Positions 47,660-61,342 of a DNA stretch of 64,000 bases are shown piece after piece (position 1 is the first letter of the stretch; every line of letters starts with the position of its first letter). Source of the DNA: Otis tarda (taxonomy: Eukaryota; Chordata; Aves; Otidiformes; Otididae); assembly GCA_026413225.1 (NCBI GenBank), contig CM048591.1, positions 73,496,052-73,560,051 of the forward strand, given 5' to 3'. Under the pieces are notes generated by a model, which ran no database searches, was not told the DNA's origin, and saw nothing but the letters and a program-made list of their open reading frames with translations. The translations under genes were made by a program, and so were the position numbers.

Positions 47660-49516
47660 AAGGAAGCCTATAGAGGGTGGAAGCGGGGACAGGTAGCCTG
47701 GGAGGACTACAAAGAGGCTGTGCGAGCGGCCAGGGATAGGGTGAGGAAGGCTAAAGCCCTGACGGAATCGAATCTGGCCAGGGATATAAAAAGTAACAAG
47801 AAAAGCTTTTACAGGTATGTAGGGGACAAAAGAAGATCCAAGGAGAATGTAGGCCCCCTCCGGAAGGTAACGGGTGTCGTGGTTACCCGGGATGTGGAGA
47901 AGGCTGAGGTACTCAATTACTTTTTTGCCTCAGTCTTCACTGATAAGGGCTCTTGTCTCCCCACCCAAGCTGTGGAAGGCACAGGTAGGGACTGCGAGGA
48001 TGAAGAACCGCCCACGGTGCTTGAAGAGCAGGTTCGGGATCATCTAAGGAACTTGAAGGTGCACAAGTCCATGGGGCCTGATGAGATGCATCCGCGCGTC
48101 CTGAGGGAACTGGCGGATGAAGTTGCCAAGCCACTGGCCATCATATTTGAGAAATCGTGGCGGTCTGGTGAGGTCCCCGATGACTGGGAGAGAGGGAACA
48201 TAACCCCAATTTTTAAAAAGCGGAGTAAGGAAGACTCGGGCAACTACAGGCCGGTCAGCTTCACCTCCGTGCCTGGCAAGGTCATGGAGCAGATTCTCCT
48301 GGAAACCATGCTAAGGCACATGGAGAGCAAGGAGGTGGTTGGTGACAGCCAACATGGCTTCACCAAGGGCAGATCGTGCCTGACCAATTTGGTGGCCTTT
48401 TATGACGGGGTAACAGCATCGGTGGACAAGGGACGGGCAACGGATATCATCTACCTGGACTTGTGCAAGGCATTTGACACTGTCCCACATGACATCCTTC
48501 TCTCTAAACTAGAGAGGCATGGGTTCGATGGATGGACCACTCGGTGGATAAGGAGTTGGCTGGATGGCCGCACTCAGAGAGTGGTGGTCAACGGCTCAAT
48601 GTCCAAGTGGAGACCAGTCACCAGTGGCATCCCTCAAGGGTCCGTGTTGGGCCCGGCCCTGTTCAACATCTTTGTCGGCGACATGGACAGTGGGATAGAG
48701 TGCACCTTCAGCAAGTTCACCGATGACACCAAGCTGTGTGGTGCCGTCGACTTGCTGGAAGGGAGGGATGCCATCCAGAGGGACCTGGACAGGCTGGAGA
48801 GGTGGGCCCGTGCCAACCTCATGAAGTTCAACCAGGCCAAGTGCAAGGTCCTGCACCTGGGTCGTGGCAATCCCAGGCACAAATACAGGCTGGGCGGAGA
48901 ATGGATTGAGAGCAGCCCTGAGGAGAAGGAGTTGGGAGTGCTGGTGGACGAGAAGCTCAACATGAGTGGGCAATGCGCCCTTGCGGCCCAGAAGGCCAAC
49001 CGCATCCTGGGCTGCATCAAGAGGAGCGTGGCCAGCAGGTCAAGGGAGGTGATTCTCCCCCTCTACTCTGCCCTGGTGAGACCCCACCTGGAGTACTGCG
49101 TCCAGTTGTGGAGTCCCCAACATAAGAAGGACATGGACCAGTTGGAAAGGGTCCAGAGGAGGGCCACAAAGATGATCAGAGGGCTGGAGCACCTTTCCTA
49201 TGAGGACAGTCTGAGAGAGTTGGGGCTGTTCAGCCTGAAGAGGAGGCTCCGGGGAGACCTGATAGCAGTCTTCCAATACCTCAAGGGGGCCTACAGGAAA
49301 GATGGGGAGAGGCTGTTCAATAGGGCCTGTTGTGATAGGACAAGGGGTAATGGGTTTAAATTAGAAGGAGGTAGGTTTAGATTGGATATTAGAAAAAAAT
49401 TTTTTACAATGAGAGTTGTAGAGCACTGGAACAGGTTGCCCAGAGAGGTGGTGGAAGCCCCATCCCTGGAAATGTTCAAGCCCAGGCTGGATGAGGCTCT
49501 GAGCAAACTGATCTAG
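47660..49516 (+). pseudogene. CR1 ORF2 C-terminal part, reverse transcriptase
   Basis: About 618 uninterrupted codons covering the end of the linker after the endonuclease, the whole RT and the C-terminal domain; the endonuclease itself is missing. RT motifs in order: [20 protein letters not shown] and [13 protein letters not shown]; motif [14 protein letters not shown] with its catalytic Asp; motif [18 protein letters not shown]; motif C FTDDTKL; and motif [16 protein letters not shown]. The C terminus shows the cysteine/tryptophan pattern [17 protein letters not shown] and ends ...ALSKLI. Motif C has Thr (codon 48719-48721) where CR1 RTs normally have Ala next to the DD pair. The absence of stops suggests a relatively recent copy. 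No natural start codon remains, so it is annotated as a pseudogene. Confidence 0.93.
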
Positions 49517-49600
49517 TCAGGGATGTCCCTGCTTCTTGCAGGGGGGTTGGACTAGATGACCTTTGAAGGTCCCTTCCAACCCTAACCATTCTATGATTCT
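47660..49600 (+). mobile_element. CR1 LINE, 5'-truncated, long ORF2 remnant
   Basis: A 1.9-kb CR1 copy. Coding similarity starts abruptly at about 47660, directly after unrelated sequence with an in-frame TAA, which is the usual 5' truncation of target-primed retrotransposition. ORF2 runs to its natural stop at 49514-49516. A short 3' UTR follows, with GGTTGGACTAGATGACC, and ends in ATTCTATGATTCT at 49600. CR1 does not create regular target duplications, and none was found. Confidence 0.95.
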
Positions 49601-52600
49601 AAGAACATACACATTAAAAAAAACTAGGTGCTGCTAGGCATTATCTGGGATGCTGGATCACCTCTAGGAGCAGAAGGCCATTACCCAGTATGGTGGAGAT
49701 TGCATTTCCATTCCATGTTTGTCCATTTATTGCAGAATTTAGAATAAGCAGTAGTGACAATGCAGAGATAACCAGCTGTTAACAGCAATGTCGCAGTCTA
49801 TGGGCTTCAGGCACTTGCTACCCTGTAGCCCAGACCTCATTGGAGATGTTGGAGGCAGCAAGACACTGAAGGGCTTAGCTATGTAAGTGAGCAATTCTTG
49901 TTTTACTGAGAAGAATTAAGGAAGATATTGCTTTCCGTAAAATCCAAGGTGTTAAGTCAGGGTCTGAAACAAAATCTCATTTGATATTTTGGCTTGATAG
50001 GGAAAGGCTATTAATAAAATTTGTGACTTCTACCTTCTAGAAAAAACAGCAGTGTTCATGCAGTACCCACACAGTAAAGCTTCTACCTCAAATCTCAATG
50101 ATGTTCAATAAAGACTTAACAATCAGATGGCTGAGATGTCTTTTAACACTCCTACTGGTTTTGATCAGGAGTAACAGGAGGCAGCTTTCAGATGCAAAAG
50201 TTCAAATGCAAATAAAAGAATGTGGAGAATGTGCTTAAGCTTTGTAACACAGTAACTGTAGGTTATTTAACGTATAACATGAGTGCTTTTCCATTTTCTT
50301 GCTTTGGTGCCAGAAGAACTTTTCTATGTTGCTGTATTCATCTCAGTACTACATGCCAAGAAAGTATCTTTGCCTTCCTATTATTCTTCTCGGGTATCTT
50401 CGCATCCACACCTGTGCACTGAGCTCTCAGCTTTCCTGGACTGTCTCTGTTTTGCAGCTCCAGAGGTTTCCACTTGGTCCTCAGAGCGGAGCATTCAGGA
50501 TAAGTCGAACAGAAAGCTGGTCTTGCTGCTCCGCAATCAAATCTTTTTAACAAAGCGTAACACAGTGTAAACAGGGAACATCTGTCATGGACAACTCCAA
50601 GACTAAAAAACAGGCTGGTATGCGTTGTTTCAAAGACTGCGAAAGAAATCACACAGTAAAACAAGTGCATATTACCAGCAAATATAAAATGTTAAGCTAG
50701 TCAAATACTGCTATAAGCAGACAATAGTATGTGAAGCAAACTCAAATGTAAATATAATTTCTACAGCTTAAATTGTTTAAACCAATGTAGATAACACAAG
50801 AATAGTACCAGAAAATGTCAAAGAGGCTGAAAGAAAATGAAGCATGTTTCTCACCTCTTGGAAGCTGTTGGAAAATACATCTTTAAATAGAAATCCTTGC
50901 AATTAGTAGCTCCAGGGCACATACTTGTAGGATCTGATTTTTTCTCAAAGTATTCCTCAAAGTGGTGCTTTATTCTTGCAGAACTACTGTCGGTGAACTA
51001 CTGTATTTGCCATCACTCCTTTCACAAATGTCAATTCTTTAGCATTATCCACGTATTCATCAGTACTGGGACTTTTACAGTGTTTGTAAGCTTTCTTTGT
51101 AAGAACAAATGAATGAGATTATCCAACATCACCTACTTATACAGTGGTCCTTTTCCATTTGTAGTCAATCTCCCTTCCAGTCTACTTGGCAAGCAGTCTT
51201 TCTGATCATTAGAGGCTGATATTGGGCGTCCAAAGTGGCTCCGGCCTGCCTTTTATCTGCCAGGCAGTACTCAGAGACTGACCTAACCTTTGGTGCAAAT
51301 TAAAGCAGCCTCAGGGCATGCAAATTTAGGTTGCCAGAAAGGTTCCCTGTGGACCTCCTGAAGATCCTCAGGTCTCCACTGTGCTTCAGCTTTGCATCTG
51401 ATGAACATAAAACTCCCTCTGTGACAATCTCTGCCAAAATTCTTCAAAGTGACCTTTCCTTGGCATAGAAAAGTTTATATATACCTGTCTCTCTACAGGC
51501 AACAGGAATATCCTGTAAAACATGTGACTTGGCAACTTGGGTTAGAAAATTAGTCATATATTGATGATCTGAATTTCCTAAAGTATTTTCTCCTGCTACC
51601 TTTTAAACTATATCCAGCAATTATTAATAGTCAGCATGGTAGTAAGGACTCTATCTTGTAGTATGTTTTTGTCAGTACTGTGATCCTGAGAGCAAAAGGG
51701 AAAAGCCTGTGCTCGGGAGTCACTGCATATTGACATGCAGCACCATGGCATATGCATTAAAAGTCTCTTTTCCAAAAGATTTATTTTTCTAAGTGGATCT
51801 GGGAGAGCAGCTTCCTGGTTTGATGGGCAGATACAGGCAGTTTGGCAAACCTGTTTTAATCGGTATCAAAATCCAAATTGTGTATTTCAACAGAGGGGGA
51901 AAAAAGAGGGCAACATGGAAACTTTCCAAATTTGGGGAAAAGATTAGTTATGAATTTGGGTCATCCCTTGGAAGAACTAGTGACTGAAGTCCCATTTATT
52001 AGACAGGGGAAGTGCAGGCGCCTCATGTATGAAGCAGCCCTGGTTTCCTGTCTCTTCTGGTGCAGTGATTTGCTGCAAATTGACTTTCCTGATTATGTGA
52101 ATCCCTGCAAGCTGCCTTGCTCACATTACCAGGTATCATTTTCTTTTTGTCTTCTGTTGCAATTTCTACTTCTCACTCCCTTGTACATAAAGTCAAACAA
52201 GAACTTTGCTGTGCAAATACCTGACTAATGAAAACTCCAGTACTGCCACGAAACCTTGACACCACAAACAACAGAGCAAGAAAAGAAAATTTTGCAAAGA
52301 CAGAGACTCTCTTTTCAGAAGGAGTGTAGTGAAAAATAAGACTTCACAACAGGAGAGCATTAAGAACAGTTGATAAAATAATAACAACTTGTTAGGCAAT
52401 AAAGTGATCAAAGGGCCTAGTTAGCAATAGAAGTAACTGCTTCTGTTTGTCTAAGCACAGGCAGTGTCTGCTGTGTCCTATAAAGTGTAATTACAATTGG
52501 CATGATTTAAACCTCCAGTCTCCTGAGACATCATTGAAAGTAAGGTTGTATGGTGCCTTACCCTTGACAAAAAAAAAAAAGCGTCTGTTTTAAGCAGGGA

Positions 52601-54534
52601 GCATTCAACTGCAACTGTGCCCCCAGAAGATCATCAAGAAGTGGAGTCAATTAATTTAGTGGGTTGGTTTGAGTTCTCAGGAAAGAAGGAGTGCAGTCCT
52701 CCATTTTACTTCCAAGATTTACTCAACAGAGCTGATGCTGTGAGCATGCAACTACCAGCCAGCAGACAGGCTGCCATAGATGCAGCAGGTGAGAGTCAGG
52801 TATGCAGAAGAGAGAAAAGACAAGAAGGTGCTTTCCTAAGCAAGTAGCTTAATTCTTTACATGGCTTAATTATTTAAGGAGCATCAGTGACTTAATCAAG
52901 ACAACCATGTAAAAAATTTCACCATATTTATTAAATGTAGACAATAAATTTTTTTGTTGTTATGAAGTGTAGCGTAAACCACTGAGGAAGGGTTTTGTCG
53001 GTGACCTATGGAGTATGAGCTACTCTGTGCTGCTGCTAGTATCTGACAGTTGTGCAGCTGACAGAGGCAGAATCACCTTCTTTGTGTGCAGTGCGTCTCT
53101 CGCTTTTAGGAAAAAGAAATGCTACCACATAGTGCATCCGTAAGTGCACATATTAGATCAAGGCAGCAAATCCAATTCTGATTTACTGAACTGCATGAAG
53201 TAGAGAAGGAAGAAGAGGAGAAGACAACAGTGTGGGAAGAAGGAATATATAGGAGAGTTATTCCTTTATGAGATCCTGGTTAATTTATGCTACTACGAAA
53301 AGAGGGAAGTTGATTTGCAGTCTCAAGGCTAGGAAAGCCAAAACTATTGCCTGGGACAAGTTAGGGAAAGCTGGGTGTTTATCAGACTCTAGGATGATGT
53401 TAATTATCAAACATTTTCAAGCAAGAAGTTTGCGTCTTCCTCACGCTCTCTAGATTTTAGTTCAGCATCCTCTTAATTAGCCTGTGCCCTACATCTATAA
53501 CTCACGGCTTTTGCAAGGCACCCTTCTTGCCCTCTGGAACATGTTCAGGTATGGCTTTGATGAAAAGATGCACATCTGAAGCCCTTGCTTGTTTCTGTCT
53601 TACTTCCCTGCTCACTGATTTATGTATCCACCAGTACTACAGCTGGGTCTTCCCAGTATCTCAGGCATAGAAGTTTCCATGGCAACCTTATGAGTGAAAG
53701 TAAAACTGTGGTGGAAATCAGCATTAAGCCAACAAGCCACTGAGGTGCAGAAAAACCGCTCAGGACCAGGTTATGAAACACTCTGGCACAGTAAGTGCAG
53801 ATCCTGTCTGAGGCATTCATTGCTTTCTGAGCTGTACGTGCATCTTTTTTTTTCTTTTTTGCTGTTGGCTTGCCTCTTCCCCTCTCCAGAACTAATATAG
53901 CACTCTAACTACATGTTAGGACGTAACAGTAAGAGTGAATGAAAGTTAATTGAATAGCTCTGTGGCATACTTTGTAGAATGGCAGCAATGGAGATATAAA
54001 ACCAGTTCTGTGGTTGAGCAGGATTATAAAAATCAGGGTGTCTACAAACACTCCTGCAGACAAGCCAGATTATGGATTTAAGTAGTATGTAGCCCTATGC
54101 CATAAACTCAACTTTTTTTTTTCCACGTTGCTAGACTTATTCTGCTAGCTCAGGCAAAGTCACCACGTTCAGAGATCACTCTGGTACTCTCCATCATCTC
54201 CAGTCACAACTTGAGGATGGGTGTTTTGTCCTCTTGCATCTCTCTAGAAAGCACCTGAATTGTGCAGTTTGGTGCTGGTGCAGGAGTGCTTTTGTGTGAA
54301 GAGGGCAGGAGAGAAGGAAACAGCAGCAGTCCAAGGCTAATGATGACACTAAGACAACATGGACCTGGGAATGGAAGAGGCAAGTGATTGTGTTTATTCC
54401 TACAGGGACACCACTGGTGCAGCAGTGTCCTGGCGAGAGCTCCTGAAGTACTGGAACAGGCCTCAGCCCAGACTCAGATTTTTTAGAAAACAGTTGCATC
54501 ATCAACAGAAATAAGGAGTTTAGCTAAAAATACT
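49601..54534. other. Unassigned AT-rich non-coding DNA
   Basis: About 4.9 kb. No gene or recognised repeat is seen except short A-rich runs (for example near 52568). Frames are at most 116 codons and unsupported. Confidence 0.55.
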
Positions 54535-54610
54535 ATTGGCTGTGGTTGGACTCGATGATCTTAAACGTCTTTTCTAACCTAAATGATTCTATGATTCTAT
54601 GATTCTGTGA
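54535..54610 (+). mobile_element. CR1 LINE 3' tail fragment
   Basis: The stretch contains GGTTGGACTCGATGATC, the TTTTCTAACCTAAATGATTCT segment and ATTCTATG-type units. It has diverged more from the CR1 tail at 49540-49600 than the tail at 26980 has, so it is an older or different CR1 subfamily. Only the 3' UTR is present. Confidence 0.9.
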
Positions 54611-57600
54611 CTGGACTTGGAGAGTCTAAGCCAGAGAGGAGACAGTGGTTGGTGGTCTTGTTTCTCAGGTCTGTGCACTCCTACTCTTAGACTCACCTGA
54701 TCATCCACTCTCGGCAGATAGCTGTGAACTTTGAAAATTTTCTTCTTTCCACAGCTCTGTCAGAGCTTGAGAGGAGTGAGTGTGTGGATTTGAAGCTGTA
54801 TTTCCTTGTGCTTTTTGCTCCCAAGAATTGCTGCGGGCTGAGCACGCATCCTGCCCAGCATGGTAGGACTTTCTTGGTCAAGCTTTCTGTTACTGAATGA
54901 AGGTTTTGAAAAATACTCTGGGCACCCAAAGGGATGGTAGAATTTATTAAAGCAAGAAAATAGCCCAGACTGTCCAAGCGAAAAGTACTAGTAGCTCACC
55001 CCCAGCAAAACCTGACACAGCAACACCAATAATAGCAGAGTGACAAGAAATCAATAATTATTGGCCCCAGTCACAGTGCCAAGTGGACCTACTCATTCAG
55101 ACACTAACAGGAAGGCTGAGTTGTGAAGGGAGCTGCTGCCTCTTTCCAAAATATATTTTTTCACACTTCAGATACAACATGTTTTCCTTAAAGCACATTA
55201 GGTCCTGATAAAGGTGATTGCAGTTTCACAAGGATAAATCTGGCTTCCTACTACTTGTTTGTGACAAGGGAAAGCGTGTGCAATCAGTGGAAAAGGAACA
55301 GCGTTCAGACTTATTGTGATATTTATTCCCTTATGAAACTCAACAGTATTTTCTAGTAACAACACAAAGACTTTTACATTCCTTTTGATTTTCCAAGGTC
55401 GTTCAGCAGCAGTGTTTTCAGGGTTTCTTTTTAAGGATTTTTATTTGCAGGTTTACTAATTCTCTTGCATGATCCACTTAAACTCACAAATCTAGAGTAA
55501 TCTCAAGAAAAATATTACTTAAAGAAGAATTTGTGGAATTCTAGGGGACACACGGAGGCACGTAACTCAGACTTATTTTCTCTGTTAATTCTCAGTGCTT
55601 TATCTGTGTGCAAGAGCAGACTGGGACATCCCTGCGGGCCGGGAATATCCCCTTCCCTGCCCCTGCAGGGCTGGGTGCTAATTACAAGCAGGCATCACAA
55701 ATAGGGACGTTTGGTTTTCAAAGATCCTCTTTGCTGTGAGAGCAAGTTATGAAGCTAAAGAAGACCAGATTTCCTGGTTTGGAACATACTGCTGGGAAAA
55801 AAGCCCTCACCAAACTGTGAAAGAAGTACTCTGGCCTGATTTCTTAATACAAGAGGATTTGTTCAGGTGCACGAACTGGCTAATCAGCTCTGAAGAGGGA
55901 TGGAGTGTTAATAACATTTAAACCTGCTCATCACTGGATCTACGTCTTCCAGAAAAGGAGAGATCTGACAGCTATCACATTCTGCAATATTCAGGAAAAT
56001 ATCTGGCCACATGAGAGGAAGGCAGTGAGAAAGACTTGCTACGGTCAGTGGAGGAAAGTCTGGAGCAGAAGCCCTAACAAGACCGTGTATATACAGTGAA
56101 AGAAAATGATGTCTGTGAGGTGTTATCTGACTGCTTTGTTATTAATTGGTTCTGTCCTGCTGATGCGTAATGCATTTTCTCTGCATTTGGTATTACTGTA
56201 CAACCAGCACAATGAAGAATCATTAATGCACTAAGCTGCAAACTTGTGTCTCCATCTGCCAGGGATTAGGCGCCAGAAAAGACAAATGTTTTTGCATTAA
56301 ATGCTAGAATAGCAATTACTTCTTACAATAAGGGCTAGGAAAATCAGGCTGCATTTTGCCCCTCTGATGAGTGACTAGTTTATTGCTAGCATTGCCCGGA
56401 TTACTTGACCACAAGCTGCATTTTTGTAGCTCTTTTGATCTGTACCCTGGAACAGTCTGGATAAAAATGTGCAAAAGATTGTGTGATGCAACCTGGAGAG
56501 TGCAAAGAAAGGATCTGATTTTTAATTATTGTGAGAATACATTTATGCAACTGATAGGATGACAGAGATAGAAATACACTAAAAGATCTGACAGAGAAGA
56601 TGCCTATTGATGTAGGCGTATATCAGTGTACTCCTTTGTTTCTGTCGACATCGGTACAATTTATTGTTGCATTGGGAATAGGTGTGTAACGTGCTTCAAG
56701 GAGCAGGCCTAACTGACCATTGCCTTTTCAGTTTGGTCTTAATTTATGTTTGTAAAAAGCAGGTGAAAGAGATTGTCATTCTGACTGCATAGCATGCAGT
56801 AGCATTGATGCTAAATCACAAGCAGCAAAGCCATGGGGATTTCTACCTACAGACCTGAATTATTCTCCCTGTTTGCAGTCACTGAAGGTTTCTCTTTCCA
56901 GATTCATTGTGTCTCATGGCTACCCAGTCATCTGACGTAGCATTTTTTCCTCCGAGACTCTCTGGCTGGTTCCTAAAATTAGAAAAACAAACCAGCCCAA
57001 TGAAGTTCTGCTGTCTCAAAATGTTTCTTGGTCTGCTCTGACATGCCCCAGCACTTAACCTCAGCAGCGGGAAATGTTAAGCAGTTTGTCAGTGTTGGCA
57101 CAAAAGATGCTTTACCGGATGGTTTGGGTTTGTGGTCTTTTTTTTTCTTTCTGCCCCCTTCTTGTGGAATTTTGCTGTAATACACTGTAAATAAATATAT
57201 AGTTAGAATCTACACTGAAGCTGCCTGAAGCTTGAATCTGCTTATGATAGTAACAAATAGTTTTCCTGTTTCTTAATCAGTATTCTTCTAACCTGAACAG
57301 CAAATTAAGAGGCAACATATTGTACATGCATCTATTTGCAAGATGCTTTTTCAGTGCTTGAATTAGTGTGGCATGCAGGAAATGGCTGATCAAGTTAATC
57401 CTTTGGCTAGGCATTAATTTTACATTCATTGCTGCAGCTTTTTGTGGGCATCTCACACTTGGAAAGATACACAGGCCAGAAAGAAAACCTTATTTCTGAA
57501 CCACAGCTCTGACTTCTGTAGTTACTCCGTGCTTTAACACCTGCAGGAGGAGGTTATATTCTGTGCCAGTGCTGCTTTGTTTGAAGCCTGCCTAAATTTC

Positions 57601-60600
57601 CCTCAATAACTGGGGTGAGGAGCTCAATTTTGCCATATCAAAACAAACTGGGATTGTTTGTGTTGCATGCCAGATCTCCCAGATAGGGAAAGTTAGCCAG
57701 AGATTTTGTACAGTGCCTATTGCTGTGTAAGCAAAACAAAGCGGGGACTTGTCACCGGGAGCTTGCAGTCTAAGACAGGGACAGGTAGCATGCGACAAGA
57801 AACTGAATAGTTCAGTAAACAGCAGCATTAATAGCACTTGGTTTCCTGAGGATTTCTCTCCAAGCTGATGGATGTAAATAGATATGGAGGATGACGTTAA
57901 GTATTGGCGAAAGCCTTGTTTGCAATTAGTAGTGTTTATAAAGTCTTCTCACCACCTGGATCTTGCTTTATCATGTTCTTACTGGGGTCAGTGCCATTTT
58001 AGCAGAGGCAGTGTGTTTTCTCTCTCCAGCACAGCCACCTAATAGTAGCTACTCACCTTTCTGGCTCTCCTGTCAAACTGAAAATGTCAATCGATGCAGA
58101 GGTGATCAGGGAGCCGTCCACAATCCTTATTTCTGTAGAAAACCTAGCTAGAGCAGGTAGAGTGGAAGCATATGACATAACTAGATATGTTTGAACTGGG
58201 AGCTATAACTGTTTTTTACTTTTTTGTTGCTCTTGGCTTCTTCTTTCTGATCTCCAGAGGTCTTCCATATTTTCATCAGGCAGAGGCAACTAAAGAAGCA
58301 AAATAAATTAGTCTGTGTTGAACTCCTTGTGATTCTTGTGTAGAAGAGAGTAAGGAATCATGAACAATTATTTTGATCTTGATGGGAATTTTCCTGGAAG
58401 TAGAACATGGTTTTAGTGTTGTTTAAATCGAGAGTGTTAAAGTGAGAAGTTGCATGGGATTTAGTCAGAGGAGTCAGGATGAAAGGAGGGTGTCCTTAAC
58501 TAGTAAGAACTATCATGTGAGATCTTTACTTGTGTTATTGCAAGGAACGGTACAGACCCATGCATGAAGTCGAGGGCAGGTCAGCCAGAGACAGGATGTC
58601 AGATTTTGGGTATAATTCATGTCAGATAGAAAAGTCAAACACAAAACAAGCAAACAAAATGACTCTGAAGCAGGTGGGATTAAGCTGGAAATGACACTGA
58701 TGGACTTGTTGAATGTAGCTTTGAGGAGATGTATTCTTTACACATAAAATCCCCTGCGGTATGATGTCTGGAAACTTCCCTACCTTCCAGAGTAAGGAGC
58801 AGAATGCTGTTTGCACTGAGAGCCAGCTGTACAACAGTCTGTTTTCCCTGTGAAGGTTAAAATTGGGATAGCATGTATAAAGCCAAAGAAGCCCATTCAC
58901 ACGCAGACACATGAGCAGTATGGCTGTGTAGGCAGCCAGCTTTCCTTGCTATCCCAAAAGATTAGCCAGAGTAAACAACAGAGAGGCAGTAAGTGAGCAA
59001 CCTTTAGTAAAAAATGCTGGTAAACAAGATGTGGAATTGTTTGACAATGCAATCTGATACTTACCAGGCTGATGCAAGAGTAAAGCCCATCTTTAAATCC
59101 TCCTTGTTTTGTCCCTGGTTAAAGCTGGCTACCTTTGCTGCTGACAAATAAGAGCAGTGTCATGCACAACATTCTGGTCTCCTGATGTTAAATGATGATA
59201 CATCTGAAATACATTCAGGATTTGCATTGAAAAAGGAGATGAAAACCAAGATTTTTAAAGACTTTATTTTGTGTATGCTTGTTGGGTGTGCACCATATAA
59301 AGCTAGCTTAAAAAAAGACCTAAACAAATATTAATTCCAACCTCCCCTCTTGCTACTTGCAGAGGAAAATATGGCACAGATGCTACCAGCCTGCAAGTGT
59401 CAAGGCAAAAAGTGTGTCTACACAGAACTAAGACAAAGCTGTGAGAAATGTGTTGTTTACTTGTCCATTTCATTTTAAATTCCTATTCTAAACCATTTAA
59501 AAGCTATTTACACATCTTTATTGACCTTGAAGATCTTTTATCATAAAAACAAATTATTGCAGAGCAAAAATCAGCTGTTGAACAGAATACAGGTTACTAC
59601 ATTGCAAAATATATTACTAGATAATTAAAAGCAGACTCTAAACAGATTATTTGGAGCACATTATTCACACAGGTGGTACTGGCTGGCATATGAATGAGGG
59701 GCGAGGTGCTCCATACTGCCTTGTTAGTATAATCTGTTAGAACGAGTGGGTTTTTTTCTTCTTTTTGATGGACCTAGTTAGCAGCAGGAGGAAACATTTA
59801 AATGCACAGGCAAGGCTTAGGGATCTGCACCAGTATTGGAGCAAGTTTCTTTTTCATCATGATCTCTCCACAGTGATTTCACTTCATCTGTCTTTCCAGA
59901 ATGTCCCACACTAGTAGGCAGGACCTGGCTCCTGTAATCTGCCTAATCCTCTGGAAGGAGAAAATATCTATCAGGAAGACAGGTCATGTTCTTGCCTGTG
60001 GGTCAGCAGTAGATGGAGAAGGACTAATAATGCTCAGCCTGGAAGCAGTCCATCAGATTTTTATTACAGAGACATGGTGCATTTTATGCCCGCAACTGCT
60101 GGTGAGTTTTTAACACCTCACTAACTCACATCATCAGAGTTTCAAGTGTAAAGTTGTGAAAGACCTATACCAATCTGTCCTGAATGGGCAGCTGCTGCTG
60201 ATTTTGATACTCATGTGGCACCCTGGCATTCTATGGCCTATGGCCCTGGTCCTTCGTCTTTTACTTGATTTAAGTTGGCTTCATTTCAAAGGTTTCAGCA
60301 CAGTTGTATCAGTTTCTGTTTCTTGAGAATCTGGCCTACCACATTTGATCACATTGCTCTGTTTTTGTGATTTATTTGGTATTTCATGTCTGAGGATGCT
60401 CAGTCTTCTGAAAAAGAGCAAGAGTACAAAGTGCCCTAAAGAATATCTCAAACTGTGCTGGGTGTTATTTTCAGGAGGAAGGAAAGATTTCAGAAATCGT
60501 GAGAGAAATGCTTCTCTTGTTTTTCAAGATAAGCTGCTATTTTAATGCACTCTAGCCAGCGGTAGAGGACAGAGTTTCTCCTGAGCAGAGAAAGGGAGGA

Positions 60601-61337
60601 GACAGTCCTTCCAGGCTGAAGGGGCACAGTTGTCTTTCCCAGTTCATTTTAGAAAGTAGTACATCTCTAAAGGTGAGAAACTGGGCAGTGTTGTGTGTTA
60701 GCAACGGATAAACTTTACTGAGTTCACAGGCCTGAGAAAGAATCCAAACTGTCTCTTGGTTTTTCCATCCATCTCACCACCACTGCCTTCTGAAACAGAA
60801 AGACACCACCGTTGCAGGTGGCAGAAGACCCTGCTCTTCCCCTTGTCTGTGATTCTAGCACTTTAAAGGCTGTACAAATCTATCTATGTGGCTTCAGTGC
60901 TCTTTAGATGTCAGCTCCTCTGATGCACATCTTTTCCAGGCAGATTGTTCTTCAATGCCAGAACAAAGATATTCTGCCTCACCTCAGCCTCCTTCAGACA
61001 GTTTTCTATTTGTGTATATTCAATTCTGTATAAGTAGCTGAAGGCCTGAACACCAAGGAGAATATGGAAAAGCATGGCTCATTCTGTAGCCCAGAGGAGA
61101 AGAGCTGGGTGGAGTAGTGAAGTATATAGTTTTAAAATAGTTAGTATTATTCTACACAGTTCTAGCATAATAAATTTCAAGTGTTTTACAGGTTTATTGA
61201 TATTTCTGGATTAACCTGGTTTATTTCTGTGGAAACGTCTCTTTTTTCCTCCCATTTCCTAGAAGTTGCATACACTCCCAGCTTGGAGAACACAGGCTGA
61301 GCAGCATTTCCAGCATGGATTGTCCTGAAGCACCTGC
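54611..61337. other. Unassigned AT-rich non-coding DNA
   Basis: About 6.7 kb. No supportable gene or known repeat. The stretch 59220-59700 is notably AT-rich with GATTTGCAT and several TAAT cores and could be conserved non-coding DNA, but this cannot be judged from one sequence. Other frames are short. Confidence 0.55.
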
Positions 61338-61342
61338 CTTGG
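61338..61342. repeat. Target-site duplication, left copy (CTTGG)
   Basis: CTTGG directly before the LTR is repeated exactly at 62260-62264 after its other end. The five-base length again fits an ERVL-like integrase. Confidence 0.85.

Noticed and set aside
48596-49276. Minus-strand frames of 78-128 codons opposite the CR1 ORF
   Set aside because: Shadows of the plus-strand CR1 reverse-transcriptase frame.
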